IMG/VR virus record: IMGVR_UViG_3300042359_000853
Span: 62,001 to 126,000 of that record
Length of the DNA: 64,000 bases
From: a virus
Direction: 5' to 3' (one strand)
In this document: piece after piece, positions 36,049 through 45,696 of the stretch
How positions within the stretch are numbered: the stretch's first letter is position 1
Layout of the letters: the number at the start of each line of letters is the position of its first letter
Notes under the pieces: generated by a model
What the model was told of the DNA's origin: nothing
Database searches by the model: none
Seen by the model: the letters and a program-made list of their open reading frames with translations, nothing else
Position numbers and translations under genes: made by a program

Positions 36049-38166
36049 TTAGCCTCTGAAAAATCTTCTACTTCTAGTTCTTGGTTGGATTGGTACTTTT
36101 AATCCCATTGGCTTTGAACCGTAAGTGCTTGCGAACTGTTTATTTCCACCTGAGTAAGTGTCGGACGAAGGTTGGTTAGGTGGTAGTGTTGTTATTGGAA
36201 CTACTTGTGTGGTGGTTGAAGTGGTTGTGGTCACTTCGGGTGATGGAGTTGGTGTAGGTGTGGGTGTAGGTGTTGTTGTGGAAGTTGGTGTGGGTGTGTT
36301 TGTTGGTGTTGGCGTAGAAGTAGAATCTGGTGTCTGAGTAACTGTTGCCGATGGTGTCACTGAAGGAGTTATCGTAGAAGTTGGTGTAGAGCTAGGTGTT
36401 GAGCTTGGTGATGGTTCGTATTGGGGGAGTTGGCCAACCGAATATAGTATAGATCTACCAAGCATTTTACACAAAGTGGATGTATTACTAGTAATCGAAC
36501 CAAACCAAGTATTGATACCAATTAGTTTTGAGCAACCAACTTCCTTTATCGCAAGTAACTTTACTCCACTCGGGGTGTAGGATGCGTGAAGAACCGCACC
36601 GCTGGAAAGAGTTGGATCACCGTTTGTGAAAGGTGTTCCACCAAAAGTTGAATTTAACCCATCTGCAATAGATATAGAAGTAGAAAATGTGAAATTACCT
36701 CCTATTGTTGATTGTGTGTTTGTGGCTAGAAATGGTGTGAGTGATGAGTGTGTAAATCCCGAAGGATAAAGATTCCATAAAAATACTCCAGATATAATAT
36801 GACCACCAGAATTCACAAATTCAAGTAGTGAATTGCCAAGACCAGACGCACCTACTTGACTACCATTGGTGTAAATGAACACAACATCATAACCTGAACT
36901 TGTTAAACCACTTCCGCTATATGTTGTGGACATACTCACAGTAGAGTATGTTATCGAAAATCCTTCTGTGTTAATATAAGAATTAATGTTTGATGCAACA
37001 GTATCTACGTTTGCGTCACCTAAGAATAAAACATTGATGGTACCAGACACAGTTCCACAAATCTCACTGGTGTTCGTAGAAGAAGGTGTTATTGTGGGTG
37101 TAGGTGTATTTGTAGGTGTTTCGGTATTTGTTGGTGTGTTTGTTGGTGTCTGAGTAGGTGTTTCACTCGGTGAGACATCTGGTGTTTCGGTATTTGTTGG
37201 TGTGTTTGTTGGTGTTTCAGTATTTGTAGGTGTATTTGTGGATGTTGGTGTTGGTGTTTCGGTATTTGTGGGTGTATTTGTAGGTGTCTCTGTATTTGTA
37301 GGTGTTGGAGTTTCAGTAGGTGTTTCAGTAGGTGTTTCAGTATTTGTCGGTGTAGGGGTTTCAGTAGGTGTTTCAGTATTTGTAGGTGTGTTTGTGGATG
37401 TTGGTGTTTCAGTATTTGTGGGTGTATTTGTGGGTGTCTCTGTATTTGTAGGTGTATTTGTGGATGTTGGTGTTGGTGTTTCGGTATTTGTAGGTGTATT
37501 TGTAGGTGTCTCTGTATTTGTAGGTGTTGGAGTTTCAGTAGGTGTTTCAGTAGGTGTTTCAGTATTTGTCGGTGTAGGTGTTTCAGTAGGTGTTTCAGTA
37601 TTTGTTGGTGTATTTGTAGGTGTCTCTGTATTTGTAGGTGTTGGTGTTGGTGTGGATAATTCGATATTACCCAAACTAATATAAACTGGGACTCCAAATG
37701 AAAAATCTGAAGAACTGGTTTGGACAATAGTAGCTAGTCCGGATGGTGAGTTTGACGGGGGAACTCCTATATTGCTACCGAAAACAAAACCAGTCCCACT
37801 AGCCGTAAAACTCCACGATTTGAATGATTGTGTGTCACCTGAGTAAATGGCAGTATTACTATATTGTGTGAAACTTATAGTCACACCTTGATTCAAAAAA
37901 CTTTGGAAATACGAACTTCTATCCACACCATCTGCGTCAATACTATTAAAATAAAATCCTCTCCCTGTTAAACCCAGTTCGTTGATTTTAGTGATACCCA
38001 TTGTGGCACCACCTGAACCGTTCATTATAGCATTGCCTGAAGAAGGAAATGTATATGGAAGATCTAGTAATATAAATGGATATCCAGAGTTTGTGACTGG
38101 ACTTGGAGTGGGTGTAGATGTTTCTGTTGGGGTTATGGTGGGTGTTTCTGTGGGTGTCTCGGTCAT
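36049..38166 (-). CDS. Thr-Pro-rich virion-type protein with two globular domains
   Basis: A 705-residue protein. It opens inside a short Thr-Pro run ([20 protein letters not shown]). Residues about 28-170 are a beta-rich globular domain. Residues about 172-360 are Thr-Pro repeats of NTETPT type. Residues about 365-580 look like an alpha/beta domain reminiscent of ThuA/glutamine-amidotransferase-like folds ([37 protein letters not shown]). A second Thr-Pro run and a poly-Thr linker ([11 protein letters not shown]) precede a basic tail ([10 protein letters not shown]). No signal peptide is seen. It is probably a surface-exposed fibre or decoration protein. Confidence 0.8.
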   Translation of the reverse strand: MTETPTETPTITPTETSTPTPSPVTNSGYPFILLDLPYTFPSSGNAIMNGSGGATMGITKINELGLTGRGFYFNSIDADGVDRSSYFQSFLNQGVTISFTQYSNTAIYSGDTQSFKSWSFTASGTGFVFGSNIGVPPSNSPSGLATIVQTSSSDFSFGVPVYISLGNIELSTPTPTPTNTETPTNTPTNTETPTETPTPTNTETPTETPTETPTPTNTETPTNTPTNTETPTPTSTNTPTNTETPTNTPTNTETPTSTNTPTNTETPTETPTPTNTETPTETPTETPTPTNTETPTNTPTNTETPTPTSTNTPTNTETPTNTPTNTETPDVSPSETPTQTPTNTPTNTETPTNTPTPTITPSSTNTSEICGTVSGTINVLFLGDANVDTVASNINSYINTEGFSITYSTVSMSTTYSGSGLTSSGYDVVFIYTNGSQVGASGLGNSLLEFVNSGGHIISGVFLWNLYPSGFTHSSLTPFLATNTQSTIGGNFTFSTSISIADGLNSTFGGTPFTNGDPTLSSGAVLHASYTPSGVKLLAIKEVGCSKLIGINTWFGSITSNTSTLCKMLGRSILYSVGQLPQYEPSPSSTPSSTPTSTITPSVTPSATVTQTPDSTSTPTPTNTPTPTSTTTPTPTPTPTPSPEVTTTTSTTTQVVPITTLPPNQPSSDTYSGGNKQFASTYGSKPMGLKVPIQPRTRSRRFFRG
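36238..36412 (-). repeat. Thr-Pro array, C-terminal copy
   Basis: A short coding array of TPTPT and STPT units near the C-terminus of the 705-aa protein. Boundaries are approximate. Confidence 0.8.
37087..37665 (-). repeat. Thr-Pro array, main copy in the 705-aa gene
   Basis: About 580 nt encoding [10 protein letters not shown] and TSTNTPT units. A block of about 210 nt is present twice almost unchanged, indicating a recent internal duplication. Boundaries are approximate. Confidence 0.9.
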
Positions 38167-38179
38167 ATAAATTTAGGAA

Positions 38180-38446
38180 TTATTTTTCTGGAAATCTTTT
38201 TATAATTTCTTTTTCCCTCTCTTTTCTTGATAATCCATCACCTTCCCCTTTTTTAATAGGATTATAAGGAAATTCATCTTTTATTCTCTTTGCTCTCTCT
38301 TCTCTGGTTTCAGAAGGTGACAGGGGAACATTCATAGGTTCATATGGAAAATCATGATACTCAATTTCATTAGAGGGATCTACTCCCATCTCATAATCTG
38401 AGTAATCATCCTCTATCATCGATTCGTAAGTCTTTAAATGCTTCAT
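38180..38446 (-). CDS. Hypothetical protein with MKHLKTYE N-terminus
   Basis: An 88-residue very charged protein. It begins MKHLKTYESMIEDDYSDYEM; this MK-LKTYES-type start recurs in proteins of T4-like and jumbo phages of unknown function. The C-terminus is basic (SRKEREKEIIKRFPEK). It lies 13 nt upstream of the 705-aa gene, probably in one transcript from the box at 38469. Confidence 0.68.
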   Translation of the reverse strand: MKHLKTYESMIEDDYSDYEMGVDPSNEIEYHDFPYEPMNVPLSPSETREERAKRIKDEFPYNPIKKGEGDGLSRKEREKEIIKRFPEK

Positions 38447-38468
38447 AAACTTGATTTTTATTTTAATC

Positions 38469-38476
38469 TATATATA
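38469..38476 (-). promoter_or_regulatory. TATATATA box in divergent region
   Basis: It lies 22 nt before the ATG at 38446 (minus) and 40 nt before the gp46-like ATG at 38517 (plus). Confidence 0.4.
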
Positions 38477-38516
38477 TTTTTACTAAATCTTTTTTTGAAA
38501 AAATGATAAAACTTGA

Positions 38517-40220
38517 ATGATTATAGAAGAAATTTCAATACGTGGATATAAATCATTTGGAAATACAGAACAAGTTGTAAAGTTTAATACTGAAGCAGGA
38601 GAACTTATTCTTCTTTGTGGATCGAACGGTTCTGGTAAAAGTTCAATACTTGAGTGTGTAGAATACTCACTTTATGGAAAAGTGAAATCCATGAAAAATA
38701 AAAAATGGACTAAATCATCCCTATTACCAAATAGAATAAACGGTGAGCTTTTGAACAAAATAAAATTTAAATCTTCTGGATCTGAAATCGAAGTTATTCG
38801 TGGGATATCTCCGAATGTTTTGAGAGTTCTTGAAAATGGTCTTGAAATCGATAAAGCTGGTAAAGCTTCACTGGATGAAAGAATAGAAAAACTAGTTGGT
38901 ATTGATATTGAAACTTTCAAGAGTTTTATTTCACTATCTATCAACGATTTTAAGAATTTTATTTCACTCTCGTCTGAGGAAAAGAAACTTCTTTTAGATA
39001 AACTTTTTAACCTTGAAGTAATCAATATTCTATCTGATATCTTGAAGGATCTTAATAAGACCAATAAAATAGGACTCGCTAGATTAGATGCTGAAATAGG
39101 ATCCCTTGCTAGCTCTATACGTTCAATTGATATGTCTATTCAAAAAGCGCTCGAAAGAGAAAAAGAAGATCTTGATCAAGAGATCTCAGTTCTCAATGCT
39201 GAAATAGAAAAAAGAAAAGAAGAGTATAAGTTATTGAAGGAAAAAAAGGATAAAATAGCACTTAAAGAAACTGAGATAAACACACACCTTGATAAAGAGA
39301 AAGAGGAACTCTATAAAATCAGAAATAATTTAAATAATGTCGATCGAGAAATATCACTTTACAACTCAGGAAAGTGTCCCACTTGTAAAGTTTCTTTCGA
39401 TGGTCAATTCTTTGCTGATTTAAGAAATGAACTAGATCAGAAAAAACAAGGTATCCAAAAAATATTAGAGCAGATTACACAAAATATAACTTCTTTGGGA
39501 GAAAAGAAAAAGAAACTTGGAGAATTGACCGTTGATGTAACTACAAACTTCAACGATTTAACTTATTTACTTCGTAACTACAAATCACAAATCGATCAAC
39601 TCACACAGAAAAAAAACTCAGGTTCTACTCAAAGTCATACTACACAAGAGTTTGAGAATACCAAATCAGAACTTCTTTCTAAGATGGATGTTGTATCTGG
39701 TGAAAACGTAATTTTACAAGAAAAAGAAGTTTATTACAAAGAACTTTCTAAAATATTGAGTGAAGATGGTGTTAAAAAAAGTATTATTTCTAAAATCATC
39801 GAACCTATCAATCATTTTGTAGCTGAAAATTTACGTAAAATGAGAATACCATTTCAAGTAGTGTTAGATCAAAACTTCAACGCTGAGATTAAAAACCTAA
39901 ATGAAGTAATTGAACAAGATAGTCTATCGACTGGTGAAAATAAAAGAATCAACATTTGTATTATGATAGCTTATCTGAAAATGATACGAACTAAAAGACA
40001 TATCAATATTCTTTTTCTTGATGAAGTTTTCTCATCGATAGATCTCGAAGGTATTGAGTCTATTTTATTATTACTTAAAGATTTTGCTAACAACTATAAG
40101 ATAAGTATATTTGTAGTTCATCACGCCCTGATGAGTGGTGAGTTTTTTGATAGAATTATCAGTGTGAATAAAGATGTTTTTTCACAAATAACCGAAACTT
40201 CTACCCAGGAGATCCAATAA
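38517..40220 (+). CDS. SbcC/Rad50-like recombination ATPase (gp46-like)
   Basis: A 567-residue SMC-like ATPase. Walker A is GSNGSGKS (35-42) in the order IRGYKSF-GSNGSGKSS. Two coiled-coil arms (about 165-285 and 295-400) flank the zinc hook CPTC (287-290). The C-terminal half has signature LSTGENKRINI and Walker B INILFLDEVFSSID. The length equals T4 gp46. It works with an Mre11/gp47-type nuclease, which is not in this window. It resects DNA ends for UvsX-driven recombination and replication. Confidence 0.93.
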   Translation: MIIEEISIRGYKSFGNTEQVVKFNTEAGELILLCGSNGSGKSSILECVEYSLYGKVKSMKNKKWTKSSLLPNRINGELLNKIKFKSSGSEIEVIRGISPNVLRVLENGLEIDKAGKASLDERIEKLVGIDIETFKSFISLSINDFKNFISLSSEEKKLLLDKLFNLEVINILSDILKDLNKTNKIGLARLDAEIGSLASSIRSIDMSIQKALEREKEDLDQEISVLNAEIEKRKEEYKLLKEKKDKIALKETEINTHLDKEKEELYKIRNNLNNVDREISLYNSGKCPTCKVSFDGQFFADLRNELDQKKQGIQKILEQITQNITSLGEKKKKLGELTVDVTTNFNDLTYLLRNYKSQIDQLTQKKNSGSTQSHTTQEFENTKSELLSKMDVVSGENVILQEKEVYYKELSKILSEDGVKKSIISKIIEPINHFVAENLRKMRIPFQVVLDQNFNAEIKNLNEVIEQDSLSTGENKRINICIMIAYLKMIRTKRHINILFLDEVFSSIDLEGIESILLLLKDFANNYKISIFVVHHALMSGEFFDRIISVNKDVFSQITETSTQEIQ

Positions 40221-40224
40221 AAGA

Positions 40225-40230
40225 TATATA
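40225..40230 (+). promoter_or_regulatory. TATATA box, 4 nt before bS21
   Basis: GATATATAAGTT-ATG in the 14-nt gap after the gp46-like gene; proximal class, nearly the same leader as at 27608. Confidence 0.35.
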
Positions 40231-40234
40231 AGTT

Positions 40235-40426
40235 ATGATTAAAGTAGAACTAGGTAAAGACCCAATAGATAAAGCTCTGAAAATATTCAAGAGAAAATTT
40301 GATAGAGTGGGAGTTATTAAAGAACTCAGAAATAGAAAAGAGTTCAAGAAAAAATCAGTTGTTCGTAGAGAAGAGATCAGAAAAGCTATCTATGTTGAGA
40401 AAAACTTCTTATCACCAAAAGATTAA
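40235..40426 (+). CDS. rpsU: Ribosomal protein bS21
   Basis: A 63-residue strongly basic protein. IDKALKIFKRKFDRVGVIKE (11-30) is the bS21 signature, followed by LRNRKEFKKKSVVRREEIRK and AIYVEK. From memory, the closest pattern is Bacteroidota bS21 (RALK-[FY]KRKF-KTG---[EQ]LR-R--F-KPSV), including a Tyr near residue 53. bS21 sits near the anti-Shine-Dalgarno end of 16S rRNA in the 30S subunit. A phage copy could replace host bS21 and bias initiation. It lies 14 nt after the gp46-like gene and 16 nt before dnaJ. Confidence 0.88.
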   Translation: MIKVELGKDPIDKALKIFKRKFDRVGVIKELRNRKEFKKKSVVRREEIRKAIYVEKNFLSPKD

Positions 40427-40442
40427 TTCGCATAAATAGAGT

Positions 40443-41168
40443 ATGGATTTAGAAAAAAACTATTACCAGATACTTGGTGTGGATAAAGATGCTACGTCTG
40501 ACGAAATTAAAAAAAAATATTATAAACTATCTAAAAAACTACACCCAGATGTTGGTGGAGATAGTAATCTATTCTCACAGATAAACGAAGCCTACGAAAT
40601 TTTCAGTAACGAAAAGCTAAGAAAAGATTGGGATAAAAGAAGTCGTTTTGGTAAAAACTATAAACTTGTAAATGAGTTTAAAAACTATGAACAAACTATA
40701 TTATCAAAAACTTGGGAGAAGGGTAAGTTCGATAAGATCAAATCTGAAACAGATCTACATATACATCTAGAAGTTGAAAAAAATTTTGGAGGTGTTGTAG
40801 AATATCAAAGATGGGTTACTTGTAAATCTTGTAAAGGAACCGGTCTAGATCTCAGAGGAAAAATAGTTATCAAGGATGAAAATGGTAATATACTAAGACA
40901 ATTTGAAAACGAAGATGGTTGTGATTTCTGTGAAGGAACTGGTAAGGATTGGAGAGATGAGGTATGTAGTTTTTGTGAAGGCAAAGGAAAAACTGGATCA
41001 ATCATTTGTGGTGACTGTCAAGGTAAAAGAAGAATCCTAGGTAATCAAAAGTTAGAAAAAATAAAGTTCCCAAAAGGTGAAAAGTTTCTAAAAATTGAAT
41101 CGATGGGTAATATATCTGTTACTTCTCAAGGTAAATCAGGACATCTTTTTCTAATAAAGAAAAGTTAA
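40443..41168 (+). CDS. dnaJ: DnaJ-like co-chaperone
   Basis: A 241-residue DnaJ. The J-domain (1-70) has NYYQILGVDKDATSDEIKKK and HPD (34-36). There is no G/F-rich linker. A zinc-finger domain with CKSCKGTG, CDFCEGTG, CSFCEGKG and CGDCQGKR repeats (about 125-200) follows, then a short C-terminal region. It is much shorter than cellular type I DnaJ because most of the C-terminal substrate domain is missing. It would recruit host DnaK to phage clients. Confidence 0.92.
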   Translation: MDLEKNYYQILGVDKDATSDEIKKKYYKLSKKLHPDVGGDSNLFSQINEAYEIFSNEKLRKDWDKRSRFGKNYKLVNEFKNYEQTILSKTWEKGKFDKIKSETDLHIHLEVEKNFGGVVEYQRWVTCKSCKGTGLDLRGKIVIKDENGNILRQFENEDGCDFCEGTGKDWRDEVCSFCEGKGKTGSIICGDCQGKRRILGNQKLEKIKFPKGEKFLKIESMGNISVTSQGKSGHLFLIKKS

Positions 41169-41170
41169 TT

Positions 41171-44100
41171 CTATCTGTAAATCTGAACATTTCCTATGAA
41201 ATCAAAATCTAGACGACTATAATCAATTCTTGGGGCAATAGCTTTAGTAGGTGATTTCATAAACCTATCAATTCTATCAGTTCCTGATGAGTCCAAATAG
41301 TAATTAAAAAACGGAATTCTATCAACTTCATAGAAATTTATTCGAGAAAAATAGATTTGAGAAGAGGGTGAAGACCAACCCGAATCGAAATCCGATCCAC
41401 CCAATATAGAAAAGTCAAGTTTTTCTAAATTGAAGAAGTATTCCCTTTTAACACTCGAAGTATAAGACAGATGATCAACTGGTGTAGATAAAAGATTGGG
41501 TAGATTATCTATAGGCTTATTATTCAGATATATTCTGGGATATTTGTTTGAAGAAGTTCCGAAGTTCATAAAATCCACAACACTTGAACCTGAGTGTGTA
41601 TAAACCTCAAACTCTACAAGAGAATATCTTTCTCTAGATATAGTTGAATTTTTATTTGAAAAGTTCCAAGAAGAAAAACCAGAACCAGAAGCGGACGCCG
41701 ACGTTTCTACAAGTAATAAGTTAGAGAAATCAGGATCCGTGATGTTATAGTTAGATGTAAATGTAGCTGATTGAAGATTGAAAATATTATTCATGGAATA
41801 TGAATATGTCCAGCCCCTTGAGAAAAACTCTAATAAATTAGAGGTGTTTGATAATTGTGGCACCCCATTTTTAATATTTGTTACATAATTAAATTGTCCA
41901 GATTGAGATATTTTAGAAACTACGGGTGAGAATTTTTTTCCTAGACTATAGCTTGATACACTAGTATTTGAAATATTCCTAATATTTGCTGAGATTCTTA
42001 AAATATTATCGGTCGTATAAGAAGTGTGGTTTAAGTATTTAATAGATTTATCGAAAAATTCCGAAAAATAGTTTAGGTTATCGTAGGTATTTGTTCTTTG
42101 AGACTGATTCCATGAAAGATTAATCCATGAGTTATATCTTCTGTTTCTAGCACCAATCATACGCAAAGGCGTTTTGTATAGAGAAGAATAGTTAGGATCG
42201 ATTTTATCGGGTTGTACAAGATATGATCCATCAGAAAACTTCAAACTCTGAATGAGACATTTATCTTGACCAGAATCTGAAATCTGACCACCTTCAAAAA
42301 CACCATCTACAAGATGTGTAGATTCCATAAGTAAATTCTCGGGATATCCATTGATTAGTCCATAGATCATAATTCCCGAAAAATATCCATTTAGGAATGC
42401 TCCACTTAGCCAAACATTTTTGGATACTTTTATCGGATGATCTTGTGAATCTTTTACTATACTACGAAGTGGTGTGTTCGACACAAATTCAACCCTTATG
42501 AATTCTGAACTTTTTTCCAAGATAGTTGCTGAAGATTTAATAAGAGTGAATTCTTGATTAACGTCAATTCCCGCAATATTAGAAATACTCACCTTTTCAC
42601 CTACAGTAAAGTTTTTGCTATTTTCACCTTCTATTCTTAACGTGTATGTGAATTGACTTGTTTGTATAAAGTTTGAACAGCTACTAAAAGTCCACGAATG
42701 TTCATCTCCTCTCCAACCATTATTCCATACTCCATTCTCCCAAATACCTTTTTCAAAAACACCATTACCAAAATTCATTCTCACAACTGAACCATTATCA
42801 GAGGGTGTGTTATAACTTGTGTTTGGTAAATCAGAAAATGCCAGTGTTGGTGCAGTAGATGTAGAAGAATTCGTAAGTTTATTATTATAGACTTGGTTAT
42901 AGTTTGATATAATTTTATGAATTGAGATATTCGTGATTTCAACCCCAGCAAAGAAACCCGGATTGAAATTGTAAGCTTGAATAATTAAATCTTTATCGTC
43001 AGAAATTTTTGGAGAATAATCAAAAATATAATCTGTTAGTGTATTATTCAAATGTATTAAAGGTGTTCCAATACTATAATCGGTAGCTATTGGTGTTGTT
43101 GATAATGGTGAGAAAGCAGGAAAATTCCCTGACCAATATCCAGGTTCACCACTACTTGGTAGTATTTCTGATTGAGTGAAAGAACCAATCTTAGCAAATA
43201 AATAAACATTAGTTGGATCGGTAGGGTTTGTAACACTTCTATAGCATCTAGCTGTTATTGTTATACGGTAGGTGAAACTTGTATCTCTAAAAACATTTCT
43301 AGATATTTGACAAGAAGTGTCATTACATTCCCATACTTGTGGGATAAGATGCTCTGAAAATTGTAGAGGTAAGAATGTTCCGGTTGGTATAAGAGCTGAA
43401 GATGATAAAGTCCAATCAGTTAAAGATGCGTTGGACGTTTGTGTATAGTATTCCGTGGAAGATGGATTAAATCCAAAATTCACTATTTCGGTTGAATTCA
43501 CAGAAAAAGATCCAACGTTCATATAGTGAACCTTATCCCACATACTGGATGTAGAAGATATAAAACTATTCACTCTTTTAAGATAGATGGAAGTTTTTTC
43601 TTCTAGAGCAGGTGACGGACTTGTGAATGGTGTTCCGTTCCAGTTACCGTTTCTCCATCTACCACCTTTCCACAAGATATTGTTAGCGAATCCATATTCC
43701 CAAACACCCGTGTGCCATATTCCCGCTGTCATTGTTCCAGATTGGAACACACCATCTTGCCACTCTGAGATATAGAAGTGACTATCAATGAAATTACCTC
43801 CTTTCCAAATACAACTTTGTGTTAAATTGAAAGATAAAGCGGAAGTTTCATTCTCTACCAGGCCTACGCGATTCACCCATGGGTTAAAGCTAGAGTTTCT
43901 GAAGTTACCTTTAACAAATCTACCTTGTAGCCACAAAGAATTGAAAATAACACCCACATCATGACTGAATGTTCCATCGACCCATAGCATATTTTGAAAA
44001 TTTGCTCTTGATAGGTTTCTAACCTCTGAAGAAATATTTAATGGTGTAAAGATATCTCTATCGGTAGTTCCCATGTTAGAATTATCGATAACTAATCCGT

Positions 44101-45658
44101 TTTTCCATAATCCCCAGTAACTACCTGTAAAATAATTTCTTGCCGCTTGCTCATCTGATAAAACAGATGATGTATAACCACCTATAAAATCGCCGTTGTA
44201 GAACTTTCCACTATTCCAGATCTTACCCTTAAATACACCACCCCAGAACTCTCCATCCCACCAACTAGAGTTTGTTAATCCATCACCTGAACCAAAAACT
44301 CCAGAATTGAAACGGCCTCCCTGCCAACCAAAATGATTTGAAGCAGTCATCGCGGATCCAAGACCCCAAGTTGAGTTGAAAGACCCGTTATTAAAATTTC
44401 CACCTTGCCAAATAACATTCCCGTTTATTCTTCCTGAGTTGAAAATGCCGTTTTTCCAAGTAGTATAAAATCCACTATCACCTCTTACTTCACCTGAGTT
44501 GAAGTTACCACCTAACCACTCAACAAAACTTGAACCACCAATAACACCATTTTTAACAACACCGTTTATCCAAGTTGAAGAAGTTCTCCCGTATCCAGTT
44601 GTGTTTAAAATAGTTCCAAAAGATGTTTGGTTAGCTTTGAGGTTTTCAGAACCGAGCGATCCATCAGAAAAAGTACCACTTAGCCACACAGATTCGTAGA
44701 AGTTACCTGATGAAAATTTCCCATCTATCCAGAGTGATTTTTCGAAATCACCCGAAAGAAAGTTACCATTATACCAAGCTTTCCAAAGATTATTAAAAGA
44801 CAGAGAAGTAGATGAGTAAGTATAACTAGATAAGAATCTACCAGAAAAAGTTCCAGAAACCCAGGTAGAATTGTTAAAAACTCCGGATAGAAATTCGGTG
44901 TTCTTCCAAATAGAACTGTTCACTAACCCACTGATAAAATTACCTGAAGTAACAATAGATTTATGTAATGTTGTTTGAATAAAATTGTTTGTTTTAGAAA
45001 GAATAGTATTTGAAATTCTTAGCTTGGAAATCTTCTCTCTATCATTTATTGGTAAATCCTCTTGTTCAGAATTGAAATCATTTGATTCGAACAGAGCTCT
45101 TTTGTAAAAACCAGAGTAGATTTTTGAATTTTTTATTTGTAATTTATTGAGTGTGAAAATTTCTGGTTGAATAAAGTTATCAAAACTAAAAGTAGATGAG
45201 CTAGTCAGACCAGAAAGAGCACCACTTTGTGTGTAGGGTTGGATATTTATATTCTTTGAAACTGGTAGATTACCAAGTGTTTGTGTTAATAGAGAATTAA
45301 TCTTATAAGTTCCAGAAATATCTTTACTTTGAGTTCCTCCAAATAAAGTTCCTATGAATAATACTCCTTTAGAAAAGTTTTCCAAACCATATGATGAGGT
45401 AACACTCAAAAATTTAGCATTTAATGTAGAATTCGAGTTAAGTGTTATGGTGAATTCAGTCGGATTATTATTATCAATTCTAGCTGATGATTCTTGTATA
45501 TAACTCAAATTTCTAATACGACAACTATCTACAACACCACTTATAGGATTTGACTTACCGATTGTGGATCCTGTGTATAGTATTTTAGCTGTTTGTTGAT
45601 TAATTAAACCATCAGCGTTTGGAAATACCGCATTATTATTGAGAACGAATATAGACAT
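41171..45658 (-). CDS. 1495-aa virion-type protein with W/F-x-x-G pentads
   Basis: A 1495-residue protein. Residues 1-235 are a beta-rich start (MSIFVLNNNAVFPNADGLI). Residues about 240-680 and again near 960-1095 contain many [WF]-x-x-G-x pentads (for example VWLSGTFSDGS, KWWDGEFWGGVFKGKIW-type blocks and GIWHTGVWEYG), broken by loops. Residues 690-950 and 1100-1495 are unassigned beta-rich domains. It is clearly related in repeat style to the 1579-aa gene at 27621-32360. It is probably a long fibre or sheath-like tail component. It ends 2 nt from the convergent dnaJ stop. Confidence 0.83.
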   Translation of the reverse strand: MSIFVLNNNAVFPNADGLINQQTAKILYTGSTIGKSNPISGVVDSCRIRNLSYIQESSARIDNNNPTEFTITLNSNSTLNAKFLSVTSSYGLENFSKGVLFIGTLFGGTQSKDISGTYKINSLLTQTLGNLPVSKNINIQPYTQSGALSGLTSSSTFSFDNFIQPEIFTLNKLQIKNSKIYSGFYKRALFESNDFNSEQEDLPINDREKISKLRISNTILSKTNNFIQTTLHKSIVTSGNFISGLVNSSIWKNTEFLSGVFNNSTWVSGTFSGRFLSSYTYSSTSLSFNNLWKAWYNGNFLSGDFEKSLWIDGKFSSGNFYESVWLSGTFSDGSLGSENLKANQTSFGTILNTTGYGRTSSTWINGVVKNGVIGGSSFVEWLGGNFNSGEVRGDSGFYTTWKNGIFNSGRINGNVIWQGGNFNNGSFNSTWGLGSAMTASNHFGWQGGRFNSGVFGSGDGLTNSSWWDGEFWGGVFKGKIWNSGKFYNGDFIGGYTSSVLSDEQAARNYFTGSYWGLWKNGLVIDNSNMGTTDRDIFTPLNISSEVRNLSRANFQNMLWVDGTFSHDVGVIFNSLWLQGRFVKGNFRNSSFNPWVNRVGLVENETSALSFNLTQSCIWKGGNFIDSHFYISEWQDGVFQSGTMTAGIWHTGVWEYGFANNILWKGGRWRNGNWNGTPFTSPSPALEEKTSIYLKRVNSFISSTSSMWDKVHYMNVGSFSVNSTEIVNFGFNPSSTEYYTQTSNASLTDWTLSSSALIPTGTFLPLQFSEHLIPQVWECNDTSCQISRNVFRDTSFTYRITITARCYRSVTNPTDPTNVYLFAKIGSFTQSEILPSSGEPGYWSGNFPAFSPLSTTPIATDYSIGTPLIHLNNTLTDYIFDYSPKISDDKDLIIQAYNFNPGFFAGVEITNISIHKIISNYNQVYNNKLTNSSTSTAPTLAFSDLPNTSYNTPSDNGSVVRMNFGNGVFEKGIWENGVWNNGWRGDEHSWTFSSCSNFIQTSQFTYTLRIEGENSKNFTVGEKVSISNIAGIDVNQEFTLIKSSATILEKSSEFIRVEFVSNTPLRSIVKDSQDHPIKVSKNVWLSGAFLNGYFSGIMIYGLINGYPENLLMESTHLVDGVFEGGQISDSGQDKCLIQSLKFSDGSYLVQPDKIDPNYSSLYKTPLRMIGARNRRYNSWINLSWNQSQRTNTYDNLNYFSEFFDKSIKYLNHTSYTTDNILRISANIRNISNTSVSSYSLGKKFSPVVSKISQSGQFNYVTNIKNGVPQLSNTSNLLEFFSRGWTYSYSMNNIFNLQSATFTSNYNITDPDFSNLLLVETSASASGSGFSSWNFSNKNSTISRERYSLVEFEVYTHSGSSVVDFMNFGTSSNKYPRIYLNNKPIDNLPNLLSTPVDHLSYTSSVKREYFFNLEKLDFSILGGSDFDSGWSSPSSQIYFSRINFYEVDRIPFFNYYLDSSGTDRIDRFMKSPTKAIAPRIDYSRLDFDFIGNVQIYR
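42370..44940 (-). repeat. W/F-x-x-G-x pentad repeat region (coding)
   Basis: Discontinuous runs of 15-nt coding units through most of the N-terminal two-thirds of the 1495-aa gene, with dense blocks near 43630-43810, 44190-44440 and 44640-44780. Boundaries are approximate. Confidence 0.8.
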
Positions 45659-45664
45659 TTAATC

Positions 45665-45670
45665 TATATA
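45665..45670 (-). promoter_or_regulatory. TATATA box, 6 nt before the 1495-aa gene
   Basis: Proximal class; leader CTAATATATAGATTAA before the ATG at 45658. Confidence 0.35.
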
Positions 45671-45696
45671 TTAGAATTTTTAGATCTTTAAGAAAT

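Noticed and set aside
37202-37684. Val-Gly repeat frame on the plus strand (also 54960-55475 and 16662-16856)
   Set aside because: Shadow of the Thr-Pro arrays on the other strand (GTN/GGT codons); no start context or independent conservation.
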